From Methanomicrobiales archaeon (lineage in GTDB: Archaea > Halobacteriota > Methanomicrobia > Methanomicrobiales > Methanoculleaceae): a DNA stretch of 10,753 nt. The DNA lies in contig JAAZGM010000203.1 in NCBI GenBank assembly GCA_012511245.1, forward strand, positions 1 to 10,753. The letters are read 5' to 3'. Below, piece after piece: positions 1-6,976 of this stretch (position 1 is its first letter; the number at the start of each line of letters is the position of its first letter). The translations under genes were made by a program, and so were the position numbers. The notes beneath the pieces are model-generated. The model searched no databases, had not been told where the DNA came from, and saw only the letters and a list, made by a program, of their open reading frames with translations.

Positions 1-242
1 GCGTATAACGCCATGTTACAGGCCGCAAGGGCACTTATGTTCTCAAAGGGCTACCGCCCGGCAGGAAACAACCAGCATGCCATGGTGGTCCAATTTTCCG
101 GGCAGTTCCTCAACACTGAGAGCGTGGCCGCCCTTACATCGTGGTCTATGACATGGCAGGCACGGTCTCGCAACTGGAGGCAGAAAACGCCGTCTCTCGT
201 GCGGGATCATTCCTCAGCGCAGTTGATGACCTTCTCCGCTGA
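1..242 (+). pseudogene. HEPN-domain protein (MNT/HEPN toxin type), frameshifted, 5' end outside window
   Basis: The first frame, open from base 1, reads AYNAMLQAARALMFSKGY. This is the hallmark helix of HEPN proteins, which are usually paired with a minimal nucleotidyltransferase (MNT) antitoxin. The frame then runs on into unrelated sequence. From about base 120 a different frame reads YIVVYDMAGTVSQLEAENA and ends in a TGA at 240-242 after a helix ending DDLLR; this matches the C-terminal helix of the same family. A TGA at 117-119 in the second frame places the break at about 118-122. The stretch before VVYD, where family members carry the Arg-x(4-6)-His RNase motif, reads RGRPYI and has no His. 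The gene therefore seems broken twice: by a shift and by loss of its active site, probably with a small deletion. The MNT partner, if there is one, lies upstream of the window. The family assignment is from recognised sequence patterns, not a search. Confidence 0.68.
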
Positions 243-325
243 CGGAGATCTCGCCCTCCCTCTATCCCATGCCGATAGCAAAAAAGGCCGAATACCAACC
301 ATTTTCCCGCGGCGGCACAAATAGA

Positions 326-355
326 GAACCACAACGGGGAGTCGTCCCCGGGTTC
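326..355 (+). promoter_or_regulatory. Hairpin directly ahead of the nuclease-helicase start codon
   Basis: GAACC (326-330) pairs with GGTTC (351-355), and CGGGGA (335-340) pairs with TCCCCG (345-350). A four-base bulge (ACAA) sits on one side and GTCG forms the loop. The structure ends five bases before the ATG at 360 and buries the only purine-rich (GGGGAG) Shine-Dalgarno-like run. It could damp translation initiation of the next gene, or end transcription from the HEPN remnant, although no T-run follows. The pairing is seen directly; the function is inference. Confidence 0.4.
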
Positions 356-359
356 TTTC

Positions 360-3300
360 ATGCCACGCTTCAACCTCAGCCCGTCTCTCATCGGCCGGTT
401 CTTCTACCACGACTGCGAACGCTACCTCCGCTACCACGCGACCCCGGAGCAGGAACGCCCCGGAACCGGCATCCCGGCGACCACGATCGATACAAGCCCG
501 GTGACGCAGGCCCTCCTTGATGCCGGCATCCGGTGGGAGGAGGAGGTTGTCCGGACGAAACTCGCGGGCAGGGTGAGGATCCCGGACGGGAATGGGCCGA
601 TCTCCGGGCGATCGTTCTCCATCGAGGAGAGTTTCAACCTCCTTCCCCTCCTCTCCCCGGGCGAGGCGATCTACCAGACGACCATCCCGGTCTCGGTCCA
701 CTTCCTGAAGGGCTACAGCCTCGATCCCGGGGTGCACCGGTTCTCCCCCTGCCGCCCCGACCTCATCCGGGCCGACGAAGAAGGACGCCTTGGCATCATC
801 GACATCAAGGCAAGCGAAGAGCTCAGCGTCAGTCACCGGATCCAGGCGGCGCTGTATGTTCTGATCCTCGATCACGCCCTGGATCTGCTCGGCCTCGATC
901 TCCCGGTCGACCGGAACCAGGCGGGGATCTGGCTCTACGGGGAGGACGAGCCGGAACCGTTCGATCTCTCCCTCAACAGGCGGGTGATCGAGGAGTTCCT
1001 CCGCCACCGCCTCCCGGGCATCCTGGCCGGACCGGCGAGAGACGCGCCCTGGCACCTCACGGCGCGGTGCGAGTCCTGCGAGTTCTATGCCCACTGTCGC
1101 GCCGAGGCGGAAGCCTCCTCCTCGGTATCACAGGTTCCGGGCCTCTCGTCCGCCGGGCGGCGCTACCTGCGGGAGGCCCCGTGGGACGGCGGGTCCCCGG
1201 TCAACACGCTCGCCGACCTCACCGGGCTCCTCCGCGACCCGGAGAGCGACCGCCACCTCGACAACTGCGGGTCGCTCGCCGGACAGGGCGATCGCCTGCG
1301 GGCAACCGTCCGGGCGCTCTCCACGGGGGAGGTCGTCCCGCTCGCCGCGACAACGTTCGCGCTTCCCGTCTACGAGGATATCGCCGTCACCCTGACGCTC
1401 CAGAAGGATCCCATCTCCGGCCGGGTATACGCACTCGGGTTCCGGCGGAGCAGGGGCAGGACGGTCTACGGGACGCCGTCTCATGAAGCGATCTACGTCG
1501 CGGAGAACCCCGGCGACTGCACCCGGGTGCGCCGGGAGTTCGTCCGTGCTCTCGCCGCGGAACTTGCGGTCGTCGACGACTACAACCGGGGTCGCGACTG
1601 GGCGGGACAGGAGTCGGTGCAGACCTACGTCTACGATACCTACGAGGAGGAACTCTTCACCCGGCTGCTCGACGAGGCGCTTGCCGACCCCGTGAGCGCC
1701 GAGGACGCTCTCAGGCTGCGGTTCTACTACCAGGACCCGGGCATCGCCCTCGGGACCAGCCACCCGAACTCATCCGTTCCCTTCCCGATCGTCGTCCTGA
1801 CGCGGGAGATCCGGCGGCTGCTCGCGCTTCCCGTCCCGTTCGCGCTCCGCCTGCCCGAAGTCCTCGCGGCGATCCCCTCCTCCCGTTTCGCGTATGTGCT
1901 CGATCCCGGCTCCCTCTTCTGGAGCGAGCACGGCAACGCCATGAAGAGCGACGCCATCATCATGGCCTGGCACGGGAACCGGCCGGATGCCGTCGACTGG
2001 GTTCGGCAGGAGGTCTCGCGCCGCCTGCTCGCCGCGGGGAGCGTCCTCGACGGGCTGCGCGAACGGACGAAAGGGAATCTCTCCCGGTGGGCGGAGAAGT
2101 TCCAGTTCCCGGGCTCGTGGGACGCCGCGACGCCCGAGATCTCCCGTCTCCTCTTCATCGTGGAGTACGAATCGACGATGGGCGCTCGACAGGTGCAGGA
2201 ACTGCGGAGCGGGCCGCGGGCGGCGAGGGTCAGAGACGGCATCAGCATCCCCCTCAGGAAGAGCGAGGGGAACTTCTGGAAGATGCTCGCCCCTCTGGAC
2301 CTCGCGCTCTTCGAGCGGTCGCAGGCGTTCAGCTACCTCCTGGTGCGGGAGAACGAGGCGGGCGAGGAGGCAGAACGGGCGTTCGACGACCTCCGCTACC
2401 GGGCGAGCCCGAATCCCGGGAACAGCGGGGTCTGCTTCGCAAGGGTCCGCGACACCATCGCCGACCGGACGGCCGGGGAGATCAGGGGGCTTGTACTGGA
2501 GGTGACCTGCCCCCGCGGCCATGCCCCCTTTGCCGAAGGGAACCTCGCGGTGCTCCACCCCCGGTTCACGGATTTCACCGCCCCGCGCTCCATCGATCGC
2601 CTCCTTGCTCTCGACGAGCAGCCGGAGAGCGCCTTCATCCGGCTCCTCCGCGACCCGCGAGGGTTCGCCGCGCCGATCCCTGAGTCCGGTGAGGTCGCCA
2701 GCGATGCTGAGCACCTCGTCCGCGATGCCGGGTTCACGAAGAGCCAGAACGCCGCGTTTTCCCACGTGGCGGGGAACCGGCTGACCCTGGTCTGGGGGCC
2801 GCCCGGAACCGGGAAGACGCACTTTCTCGCGACGGCGCTCCTCGCGCTCGTCAAAGCCCGACGGGCGCACGGGGAGCGGATCCGGGTCGGAGTTGCGGCG
2901 TTCACCCACGCGGCCGTCGAGAACCTGCTCGTCAAGGTGCAGGCCTCGGTCGACGAGTTCGGCCTTACCGCCGGCCTTCCGATCTACAAACTGAGAGAGG
3001 TCCGGACACCCGGCGGAGAGCGGTCCCTTGAGGTTCTGGCCCACGACCGGGCGGAGACCGTCGTCGGCTATCCCGCCCTCCTCCTCGGCGGGACGGTGCA
3101 CGGTTTCGCCCGACTGGAGAAAGCCCTCCCGTCTCTTGACCTCCTGATCGTCGACGAAGCGTCGCAGATGCGGGCGACGGAACTCGCGATGGTGCTCCCG
3201 ATGCTCGGGCCGGGTGGGCGGCTCGTCCTCGCGGGGGACGACCTCCAGCTCCCGCCGGTCATCCAGGGGGCGTATCCGCCACCGGTTGACGGCCTCCCCG

Positions 3301-4139
3301 GGCTCGAGGACTCCGTCTTCGCCTACCTCCGGCACCGCGACGACCCCTCCCGCCCCGTCTACACCTGCCAGCTCCAGGAGAACTGGCGGATGAACCGCAC
3401 CCTCTCGGGGTTCCCGGCGGAGACACTCTACGGCACCGGGTATATCCCCGCAACCGACGCGATAGCGCATCAGCGGATCGCCCTCGCGCCCGCCCCGCCG
3501 CTTGAGGAGTGGGTGGAGTGGGCCATCGATCCGGCATACCCGCTCGTGCTCTGCGTCCTCGAGGGCGTCCGGACGACGGTGGAGAACCGGGTCGAGGCGG
3601 CGCTGGTCGCCCGGCTCGCCGGAGCGCTCCGGGAGAGGCTCGTCGATCCCGGTTCAGAAGAACCGTATCCGGCGACGGAGGACGGGGATTACCGGTTCTG
3701 GCGGCACGGCCTCTTCATCGTCAGCCCCCACCATGCCCAGATAGGCGCCATCAAGACCGGGCTTGATGGGGTGCGGGCCTGGATGTATCCGCCGTTCGTG
3801 GACACCGTCGACAAGATGCAGGGGCAGGAGGTGGAGAGCGCGATCATCAGTTACGGCGTGAGCGACGTCGAGACCGCTCTTCGCGAGGCCGAGTTCATCT
3901 ACAGCCGGAACCGCCTGAACGTATCTCTGACCCGGAGCCGGGCGAAGTGCGTGGTATTCCTGCCACGGCCACTCCTGGAGCCGCCGCTCGAACTGGTGCA
4001 GAACGAGAAGGCAGCGGCGGGGTTCCGGCATATGCTCGACCTCCAGGAGTTCTGCCGGGCGCACGGGGAGGAGCGGACGTTTGAGATCGATGGGGAGGGC
4101 GGCGTCCGGCTCACGGTGATGCGGGCGCGGGTGGAGTGA
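360..4139 (+). CDS. Cas4/Dna2-like RecB-family nuclease fused to SF1 (Upf1/Dna2-type) DNA helicase
   Basis: This 1259-residue protein has a nuclease domain ahead of a helicase domain, the order found in Dna2. The N-terminal nuclease (about 1-250) has the PD-(D/E)XK core Asp134, Asp148-Ile-Lys150 and the QxxxY motif (Gln162, Tyr166). Cys19 plus Cys237, Cys240 and Cys246 give the C...CxxCx5C pattern that holds a 4Fe-4S cluster in Cas4, AddB and Dna2. The C-terminal helicase has Walker A GPPGTGKT (813-820), Walker B VDEAS (931-935), motif III GDDLQLPP (959-966), motif V DKMQGQE (1151-1157) and motif VI with LTRSR (1190-1194). Residues 260-790 match nothing I recognise with confidence; part may be the RNase H-like linker seen in related TM0106-type nuclease-helicases. 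There is no signal peptide or membrane segment, so it should be a cytoplasmic enzyme for end resection, flap removal or possibly defence against foreign DNA. ATG 360 is the only ATG at the front of this frame and has no good ribosome binding site. The gene stands alone; its neighbours give no firm role. Confidence 0.9.
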   Translation: MPRFNLSPSLIGRFFYHDCERYLRYHATPEQERPGTGIPATTIDTSPVTQALLDAGIRWEEEVVRTKLAGRVRIPDGNGPISGRSFSIEESFNLLPLLSPGEAIYQTTIPVSVHFLKGYSLDPGVHRFSPCRPDLIRADEEGRLGIIDIKASEELSVSHRIQAALYVLILDHALDLLGLDLPVDRNQAGIWLYGEDEPEPFDLSLNRRVIEEFLRHRLPGILAGPARDAPWHLTARCESCEFYAHCRAEAEASSSVSQVPGLSSAGRRYLREAPWDGGSPVNTLADLTGLLRDPESDRHLDNCGSLAGQGDRLRATVRALSTGEVVPLAATTFALPVYEDIAVTLTLQKDPISGRVYALGFRRSRGRTVYGTPSHEAIYVAENPGDCTRVRREFVRALAAELAVVDDYNRGRDWAGQESVQTYVYDTYEEELFTRLLDEALADPVSAEDALRLRFYYQDPGIALGTSHPNSSVPFPIVVLTREIRRLLALPVPFALRLPEVLAAIPSSRFAYVLDPGSLFWSEHGNAMKSDAIIMAWHGNRPDAVDWVRQEVSRRLLAAGSVLDGLRERTKGNLSRWAEKFQFPGSWDAATPEISRLLFIVEYESTMGARQVQELRSGPRAARVRDGISIPLRKSEGNFWKMLAPLDLALFERSQAFSYLLVRENEAGEEAERAFDDLRYRASPNPGNSGVCFARVRDTIADRTAGEIRGLVLEVTCPRGHAPFAEGNLAVLHPRFTDFTAPRSIDRLLALDEQPESAFIRLLRDPRGFAAPIPESGEVASDAEHLVRDAGFTKSQNAAFSHVAGNRLTLVWGPPGTGKTHFLATALLALVKARRAHGERIRVGVAAFTHAAVENLLVKVQASVDEFGLTAGLPIYKLREVRTPGGERSLEVLAHDRAETVVGYPALLLGGTVHGFARLEKALPSLDLLIVDEASQMRATELAMVLPMLGPGGRLVLAGDDLQLPPVIQGAYPPPVDGLPGLEDSVFAYLRHRDDPSRPVYTCQLQENWRMNRTLSGFPAETLYGTGYIPATDAIAHQRIALAPAPPLEEWVEWAIDPAYPLVLCVLEGVRTTVENRVEAALVARLAGALRERLVDPGSEEPYPATEDGDYRFWRHGLFIVSPHHAQIGAIKTGLDGVRAWMYPPFVDTVDKMQGQEVESAIISYGVSDVETALREAEFIYSRNRLNVSLTRSRAKCVVFLPRPLLEPPLELVQNEKAAAGFRHMLDLQEFCRAHGEERTFEIDGEGGVRLTVMRARVE

Positions 4140-4310
4140 GCGGGCTCGTCGGGCTGTGCTGTGAGAACAAGAGCGTTCTAACGGCATCCTGCCCGAAAGG
4201 AGAACCCTTCGCATTTATAGGGGCTTAAATCCTGAGCTTGATCAATGAGATTGGTGTTGAGTCTGTAGAAAATCCATACACGGTTTTCCACCTGATATCG
4301 CCACGCACTG

Positions 4311-4363
4311 CCCCCGCCCCCCCGGGGTGGGGGAGGAGCGCGAAGCGCGGGCGGGGTGGGGGC
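4311..4363 (+). repeat. GC-rich element with two GGGGTGGGGG copies, C-tract and GCGC hairpin
   Basis: CCCCCGCCCC (4311-4320) can pair, with one G-T wobble, with either of two identical GGGGTGGGGG runs (4324-4333 and 4353-4362). Between these runs sits a small hairpin, GCGC (4338-4341), GAA, GCGC (4345-4348). The two pairings exclude each other. The four G-runs also fit a loose G-quadruplex pattern on the plus strand. The sequence features are certain; any role (terminator, recombination site, dispersed repeat) is open. Confidence 0.5.
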
Positions 4364-4504
4364 GAAGGGAACAGTTCTCCAATCTGATCCAGAGCGCCAG
4401 AGATGGGCGTTGGAGACAGGGGGGATGCTCCCTCACCACGAGCCGCCACCTCGCACCTTCGATGCTCGAACTCCGCTCCTACGGAACGCCGTTCCCCCTT
4501 ACGG

Positions 4505-4549
4505 TGATATCCCCACGGTCCAGCGTATCGGGACAATTGGGGGATATCA
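4505..4549. repeat. 10-bp perfect inverted repeat, TGATATCCCC / GGGGATATCA
   Basis: TGATATCCCC (4505-4514) and its exact reverse complement GGGGATATCA (4540-4549) flank a 25-base spacer, about 90 bases ahead of the mutY-like start. A third, near-identical half-site TGATATCGCCAC lies at 4293-4304, compared with TGATATCCCCAC at 4505-4516. This could be an operator for a dimeric regulator or the ends of a small repeat element. It is unlikely to be a terminator because no T-run follows. Confidence 0.4.
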
Positions 4550-4591
4550 GGAGAACCAGGAAAGATTGGGGCTCAGGCCATCATCTTACAG

Positions 4592-4597
4592 AATATA
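4592..4597 (+). promoter_or_regulatory. Probable TATA element for the mutY-like gene
   Basis: AATATA lies 40 bases ahead of the GTG at 4638. With archaeal spacing, transcription would begin near 4620 and give a leader of under 20 bases with no Shine-Dalgarno sequence. This supports the short start rather than an extension of the open frame back to 4356. Confidence 0.35.
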
Positions 4598-4637
4598 CGC
4601 CCAACCTATTTTCCCCCTGTCAGACAGATACTCTACC

Positions 4638-5522
4638 GTGATCGGCAGCCTCGACCCCGACCAGAACGACCTCGAACGGCGGCTCCTCGAAGAGACCCGC
4701 ACGCACGGCCCCACACCGGAGGCCATCGACCTCTTCCGGGATCTCATCCTCTCCTGCTACCGTGCCCATGGCCGCGACCTCCCCTGGCGGCACACCACCG
4801 ATCCCTACCGGATCCTGGTCTCCGAGATCATGCTCCAGCAGACGCAGGTCGAGCGGGTATCCGTGAAGTACCGGGAGTTCATCGAAGAGTTCCCGGACTT
4901 CGAGAGCCTTGCCCATGCCCGGAGAAGCGAGGTGCTCCGCGCCTGGCAGGGGATGGGCTACAACCGCCGGGCAATCGCGCTCCAGGAGACCGCACAGCGC
5001 GTGGTGGACGAATACGGCGGCAGTCTCCCCGCCGACGTCGAGACGCTCGCGACCTTCCCCGGGATCGGGAAGGCGACCGCGGCGGCGATCTGCGCGTATG
5101 CGTTCAACATGCCGGTCGTCTACATCGAGACGAACATCCGGCGGATCTTCATCCACTTCTTCTTCCAGGACCGGGAGGGCGTCCGGGACGACGAGATCCT
5201 TCCGCTCGTCGAACTGGCCCTCTACCGCGAGAACCCGCGGGAGTGGTATAGTGCGATGATGGACTACGGCACGGTGCTGAAGAGACGGACGGCAAACCCG
5301 AACCGGCGAAGCGCATCCTACTCCCGGCAGAGCCGGTTCGAGGGGTCGGACCGGCAGATCAGGGGAAGGATACTCGCGCTCGTCCTCAAAGAGGGAACGG
5401 TCACGGAGAAAGAGATGATCCTCCAGCTCTGCGAAGAGCCCGGAAGGGTGAAGAGGATCCTCGGTGACCTCGAACGCGAGGGGTTCGTCGCCGAGAGCGG
5501 GGGCGCGTATACCTGCCGGTGA
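4638..5522 (+). CDS. MutY-like A/G-specific adenine DNA glycosylase (HhH-GPD), lacking the Fe-S cluster
   Basis: This 294-residue base-excision repair enzyme would, by family, remove adenine paired opposite 8-oxoguanine. LPWR (48-51) and SEIMLQQTQV (62-71, with Glu63 equivalent to E. coli MutY Glu37) are the MutY signature. The helix-hairpin-helix is PGIGK (141-145). At the catalytic Asp position of HhH-GPD enzymes the sequence reads YIETNIRR, so Glu164 replaces Asp. The CxxC-type 4Fe-4S motif that should follow is absent; instead there is an Arg/Ser-rich stretch from Asn220 containing FEGSDRQIRG. The last 45 residues look like a winged helix, and the NUDIX-like recognition domain of full MutY is missing. 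The frame stays open to an ATG at 4356, but the upstream translation is low-complexity and crosses the palindromic region. GTG 4638, which begins V/M-IGSLDPDQ, is therefore preferred. The gene converges on the next one with a 12-base gap. The substrate may not be exactly that of MutY. Confidence 0.85.
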   Translation: MIGSLDPDQNDLERRLLEETRTHGPTPEAIDLFRDLILSCYRAHGRDLPWRHTTDPYRILVSEIMLQQTQVERVSVKYREFIEEFPDFESLAHARRSEVLRAWQGMGYNRRAIALQETAQRVVDEYGGSLPADVETLATFPGIGKATAAAICAYAFNMPVVYIETNIRRIFIHFFFQDREGVRDDEILPLVELALYRENPREWYSAMMDYGTVLKRRTANPNRRSASYSRQSRFEGSDRQIRGRILALVLKEGTVTEKEMILQLCEEPGRVKRILGDLEREGFVAESGGAYTCR

Positions 5523-5534
5523 GGGGCAGCCCGA

Positions 5535-5960
5535 TCACGGGGCGACGAGTTCCAGCACCGGCGGGATGAGCGCCGCGCTGATGGCATGGCAGATCCCGTT
5601 CGTGCAGAACGCATCTGCTTCCACAATCGGGACACTGTTGATGGTGATCCCCCGATCGGATGACCGTATGATGAGGTCCGTCCCGAGGTTCGACCGCACG
5701 GCGGCGATGCTCCGGAGATCTTCTGATCTCAGCAGGCCCGGCGCGACATGATAACTCGTGATGAGGAGGAGTTTATCCGCATCCTGCCGGATCTCGTCCA
5801 TCCGATCCTCTGGAACCCTTGAAAACGCCTCATCCGTCGGGACGAAGGCCGTGAACGGCCCTCTCTCGCGGAGCATCGGCTCCATCCCCGCAATCCTGAC
5901 CAGATCGAGGAACACACCAAAGTTTCCGGAATCCTCCAGGGTATCGATGATACACTTCAT
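5535..5960 (-). CDS. Single-domain fasciclin (FAS1) protein, copy 1
   Basis: This 141-residue protein consists of one FAS1 domain. The H1 box is FTAFVPTDEAFSR (36-48), the Tyr-His motif is at 70-71 (SYHVAPG), and the H2 box TNGICHAI is at 120-127. FAS1 domains mediate adhesion or protein-protein contact and are normally secreted, but this protein starts directly in the domain (MKCIIDTLED) with no signal peptide or membrane segment. Cys119 and Cys124 sit in the H2 region and are not shared by the third paralogue. The start is supported by GGAG (5972-5969), eight bases from the ATG, and a TATA box about 20 bases further up. It is the last of three intact tandem paralogues and converges on the mutY-like gene. 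The biochemical role is unknown. Confidence 0.88.
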   Translation of the reverse strand: MKCIIDTLEDSGNFGVFLDLVRIAGMEPMLRERGPFTAFVPTDEAFSRVPEDRMDEIRQDADKLLLITSYHVAPGLLRSEDLRSIAAVRSNLGTDLIIRSSDRGITINSVPIVEADAFCTNGICHAISAALIPPVLELVAP

Positions 5961-6000
5961 ACCGTTTTCTCCACGTGCACCACTAACCGTGCCGGATCAC

Positions 6001-6008
6001 TTATACGT
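6001..6008 (-). promoter_or_regulatory. TATA box for FAS1 copy 1
   Basis: On the minus strand the sequence reads CGTATAAG. With a 25-base spacing, transcription would start near 5979, giving a leader of about 19 bases that holds the GGAG ribosome binding site. This is nearly the same layout as at FAS1 copy 3. Confidence 0.5.
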
Positions 6009-6300
6009 TCCGCTGTCTGCATGCGGCAACAGTTCTTGCGACGGGCGGCAGGAGCGGTGCAAAGACTGCATGACAAAATCCGTCCCTGCACTGCGCTGAT
6101 GATCAGCATGCCCCTGCGATCGTGCTATCATCTCAGAGCATCTTTGCCCCGGACTGATCGATCGCATCTTCAGGGAAACCTCCGGGAATGTCTTATCATC
6201 CAGGATAACGAGCGCAAACCGCCTTCCGCTGTTCAACCACGCGGGATCGGACATGCCGGGCAGCCTCAGGATGCGAGAGAGTTATGAGGATACCCTTCAC
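6009..6300 (-). pseudogene. Decayed fasciclin (FAS1) gene, fourth member of the array
   Basis: From a GTG at 6300 the minus strand reads VKGILITLSHPEAARHV, resembling the N-termini of the intact neighbours (MKSIFETA, MKCIIDTL). That frame stops within about 35 codons. A second frame then gives RRFALVILDDKTFPEVS (with Phe coded near 6218), which fits the FAS1 H1 box (FTAFVPTDEAF), followed by a helix ending SEMIA and then RSQG where YHVIQG is expected, so the Tyr-His motif is deleted. A third frame downstream gives GMLIISAVQGRIL, again FAS1-like. The H1 box comes about 26 bases too early, fitting a small deletion that caused the first shift. No H2 box (NGI-H) is visible and the total is about 300 bases against 430 in intact copies, so the 3' end seems lost. 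No intact reading frame spans it. The homology is judged by eye. Confidence 0.6.
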
Positions 6301-6370
6301 GCGGCCGGTTCGGGGGACGTGGAGGTACAACCCCACACAGAAGGCCGGCTCCCTCACCGGGCAAGGGGAT

Positions 6371-6799
6371 CTACCTCTTCACCCGTGCCTCGACCGCCCG
6401 CGGCACGAGCACCCTGTCGATCACATGGTAGATGCCGTTCGTGCACTCAATGTCGGGCTGGATGATGGCGGCATCGTTCATTCGTACCGCCGCCGGAGGT
6501 CCTGTGATATCAAGATGATCGCCCTGCAGCGTCTTGATAGCCTCCATCCGAGCGAGCTCCTGTGTGGTGAGTTTACCCTGGATCACGTGGTACTGGATCA
6601 AGCCCGCGAGTCGATCCCGGTCGGCCGTGATGGCATCCATCACCTCCCCGGGAAAACTGGAGTATGCTTCGTTTGTTGGGAACAATGCCGTATACTCTCC
6701 CTCTTTCAGGAGTTTCCCCATCATCCCCCCGGCCTGCAGCATCGCGATGGAGGTGCTCAACCGGGCATCTTCCCGGGCTGTTTCAAAGATACTCTTCAT
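6371..6799 (-). CDS. Single-domain fasciclin (FAS1) protein, copy 2
   Basis: This 142-residue single FAS1 domain has the H1 box YTALFPTNEAYS (36-47), Tyr-His at 70-71 (QYHVIQG) and H2 box TNGIYHVID (120-128). These sit at the same residue numbers as in copy 1, although the sequences between them differ widely, which points to an old duplication. The C-terminus is basic (ARVKR). There is no signal peptide, lipobox or membrane helix, so it should be cytoplasmic. The ATG at 6799 lies 28 bases from a strong TATA box, which leaves a leader of about eight bases and no Shine-Dalgarno sequence, unlike copies 1 and 3. The decayed fourth copy lies downstream. Function unknown. Confidence 0.88.
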   Translation of the reverse strand: MKSIFETAREDARLSTSIAMLQAGGMMGKLLKEGEYTALFPTNEAYSSFPGEVMDAITADRDRLAGLIQYHVIQGKLTTQELARMEAIKTLQGDHLDITGPPAAVRMNDAAIIQPDIECTNGIYHVIDRVLVPRAVEARVKR

Positions 6800-6826
6800 G
6801 GGTGATCCCCGGGATTATTTAGCCTG

Positions 6827-6838
6827 ATATATATATCT
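6827..6838 (-). promoter_or_regulatory. TATA box for FAS1 copy 2
   Basis: The minus strand reads AGATATATATAT. It predicts a transcription start near 6807, eight bases from the ATG, so the message is nearly leaderless. Confidence 0.55.
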
Positions 6839-6924
6839 ACGGGCATGATATCCAGGACCCGGAAAGAGAACCGCCAGCGGGGAGAGCGTCATGTTCTATC
6901 ATCAGATCCCGCCGGGATGGGGGT

Positions 6925-6963
6925 GGGTGCCCTGCACCCGGAAAGGGGGGAGAAGGGTTCTCC
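6925..6963 (-). terminator. Two adjacent hairpins downstream of FAS1 copy 3
   Basis: GGAGAA/TTCTCC (6949-6954 and 6958-6963) with a three-base loop is followed on the minus strand by a C/T run (CCCCCTTT) and a second hairpin, GGGTGC/GCACCC (6925-6930 and 6934-6939). They lie 14 to 52 bases past the stop of copy 3, where an end of transcription would be expected. The T-run is short, so this is tentative. Confidence 0.35.
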
Positions 6964-6976
6964 ACCCGGGCGAAAT

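Larger units (their letters stand above)
4140..4637. other. Non-coding stretch rich in palindromes between helicase and mutY-like genes
   Basis: I see no credible gene in these roughly 500 bases. A weak TATA-like CATTTATAG lies at 4213-4221. A GC-rich element is centred on 4311-4363. A hairpin-like pair TCTCCAA (4376-4382) and TTGGAGA (4410-4416) encloses CGCC/GGCG (4395-4398, 4406-4409). The palindrome GGAAC-GCC-GTTCC lies at 4483-4495. A 10-base inverted repeat occupies 4505-4549, and its TGATATC core recurs at 4293-4304. The composition resembles dispersed intergenic repeats of high-GC methanogens, but copy number cannot be judged from one window. Confidence 0.5.

Noticed and set aside
207..1094. 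A 295-codon minus-strand frame over the HEPN remnant and nuclease start
   Set aside because: It has no recognisable domain and shadow-type composition, and it runs opposite to the well-supported nuclease domain.
1770..3470. A 566-codon open frame on the minus strand
   Set aside because: It lies wholly within the helicase gene, has an Arg/Pro/Glu-rich composition and no motifs. It is an antisense shadow caused by GC-rich third positions.
4356..4637. N-terminal extension of the mutY-like gene to an ATG at 4356
   Set aside because: The extra 94 residues have no family similarity and run across palindromic DNA. A TATA-like element and the conserved start of the domain favour GTG 4638.
4140..4637. 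Possible CRISPR array
   Set aside because: There are no evenly spaced direct repeats; the similarities are inverted or scattered short motifs.
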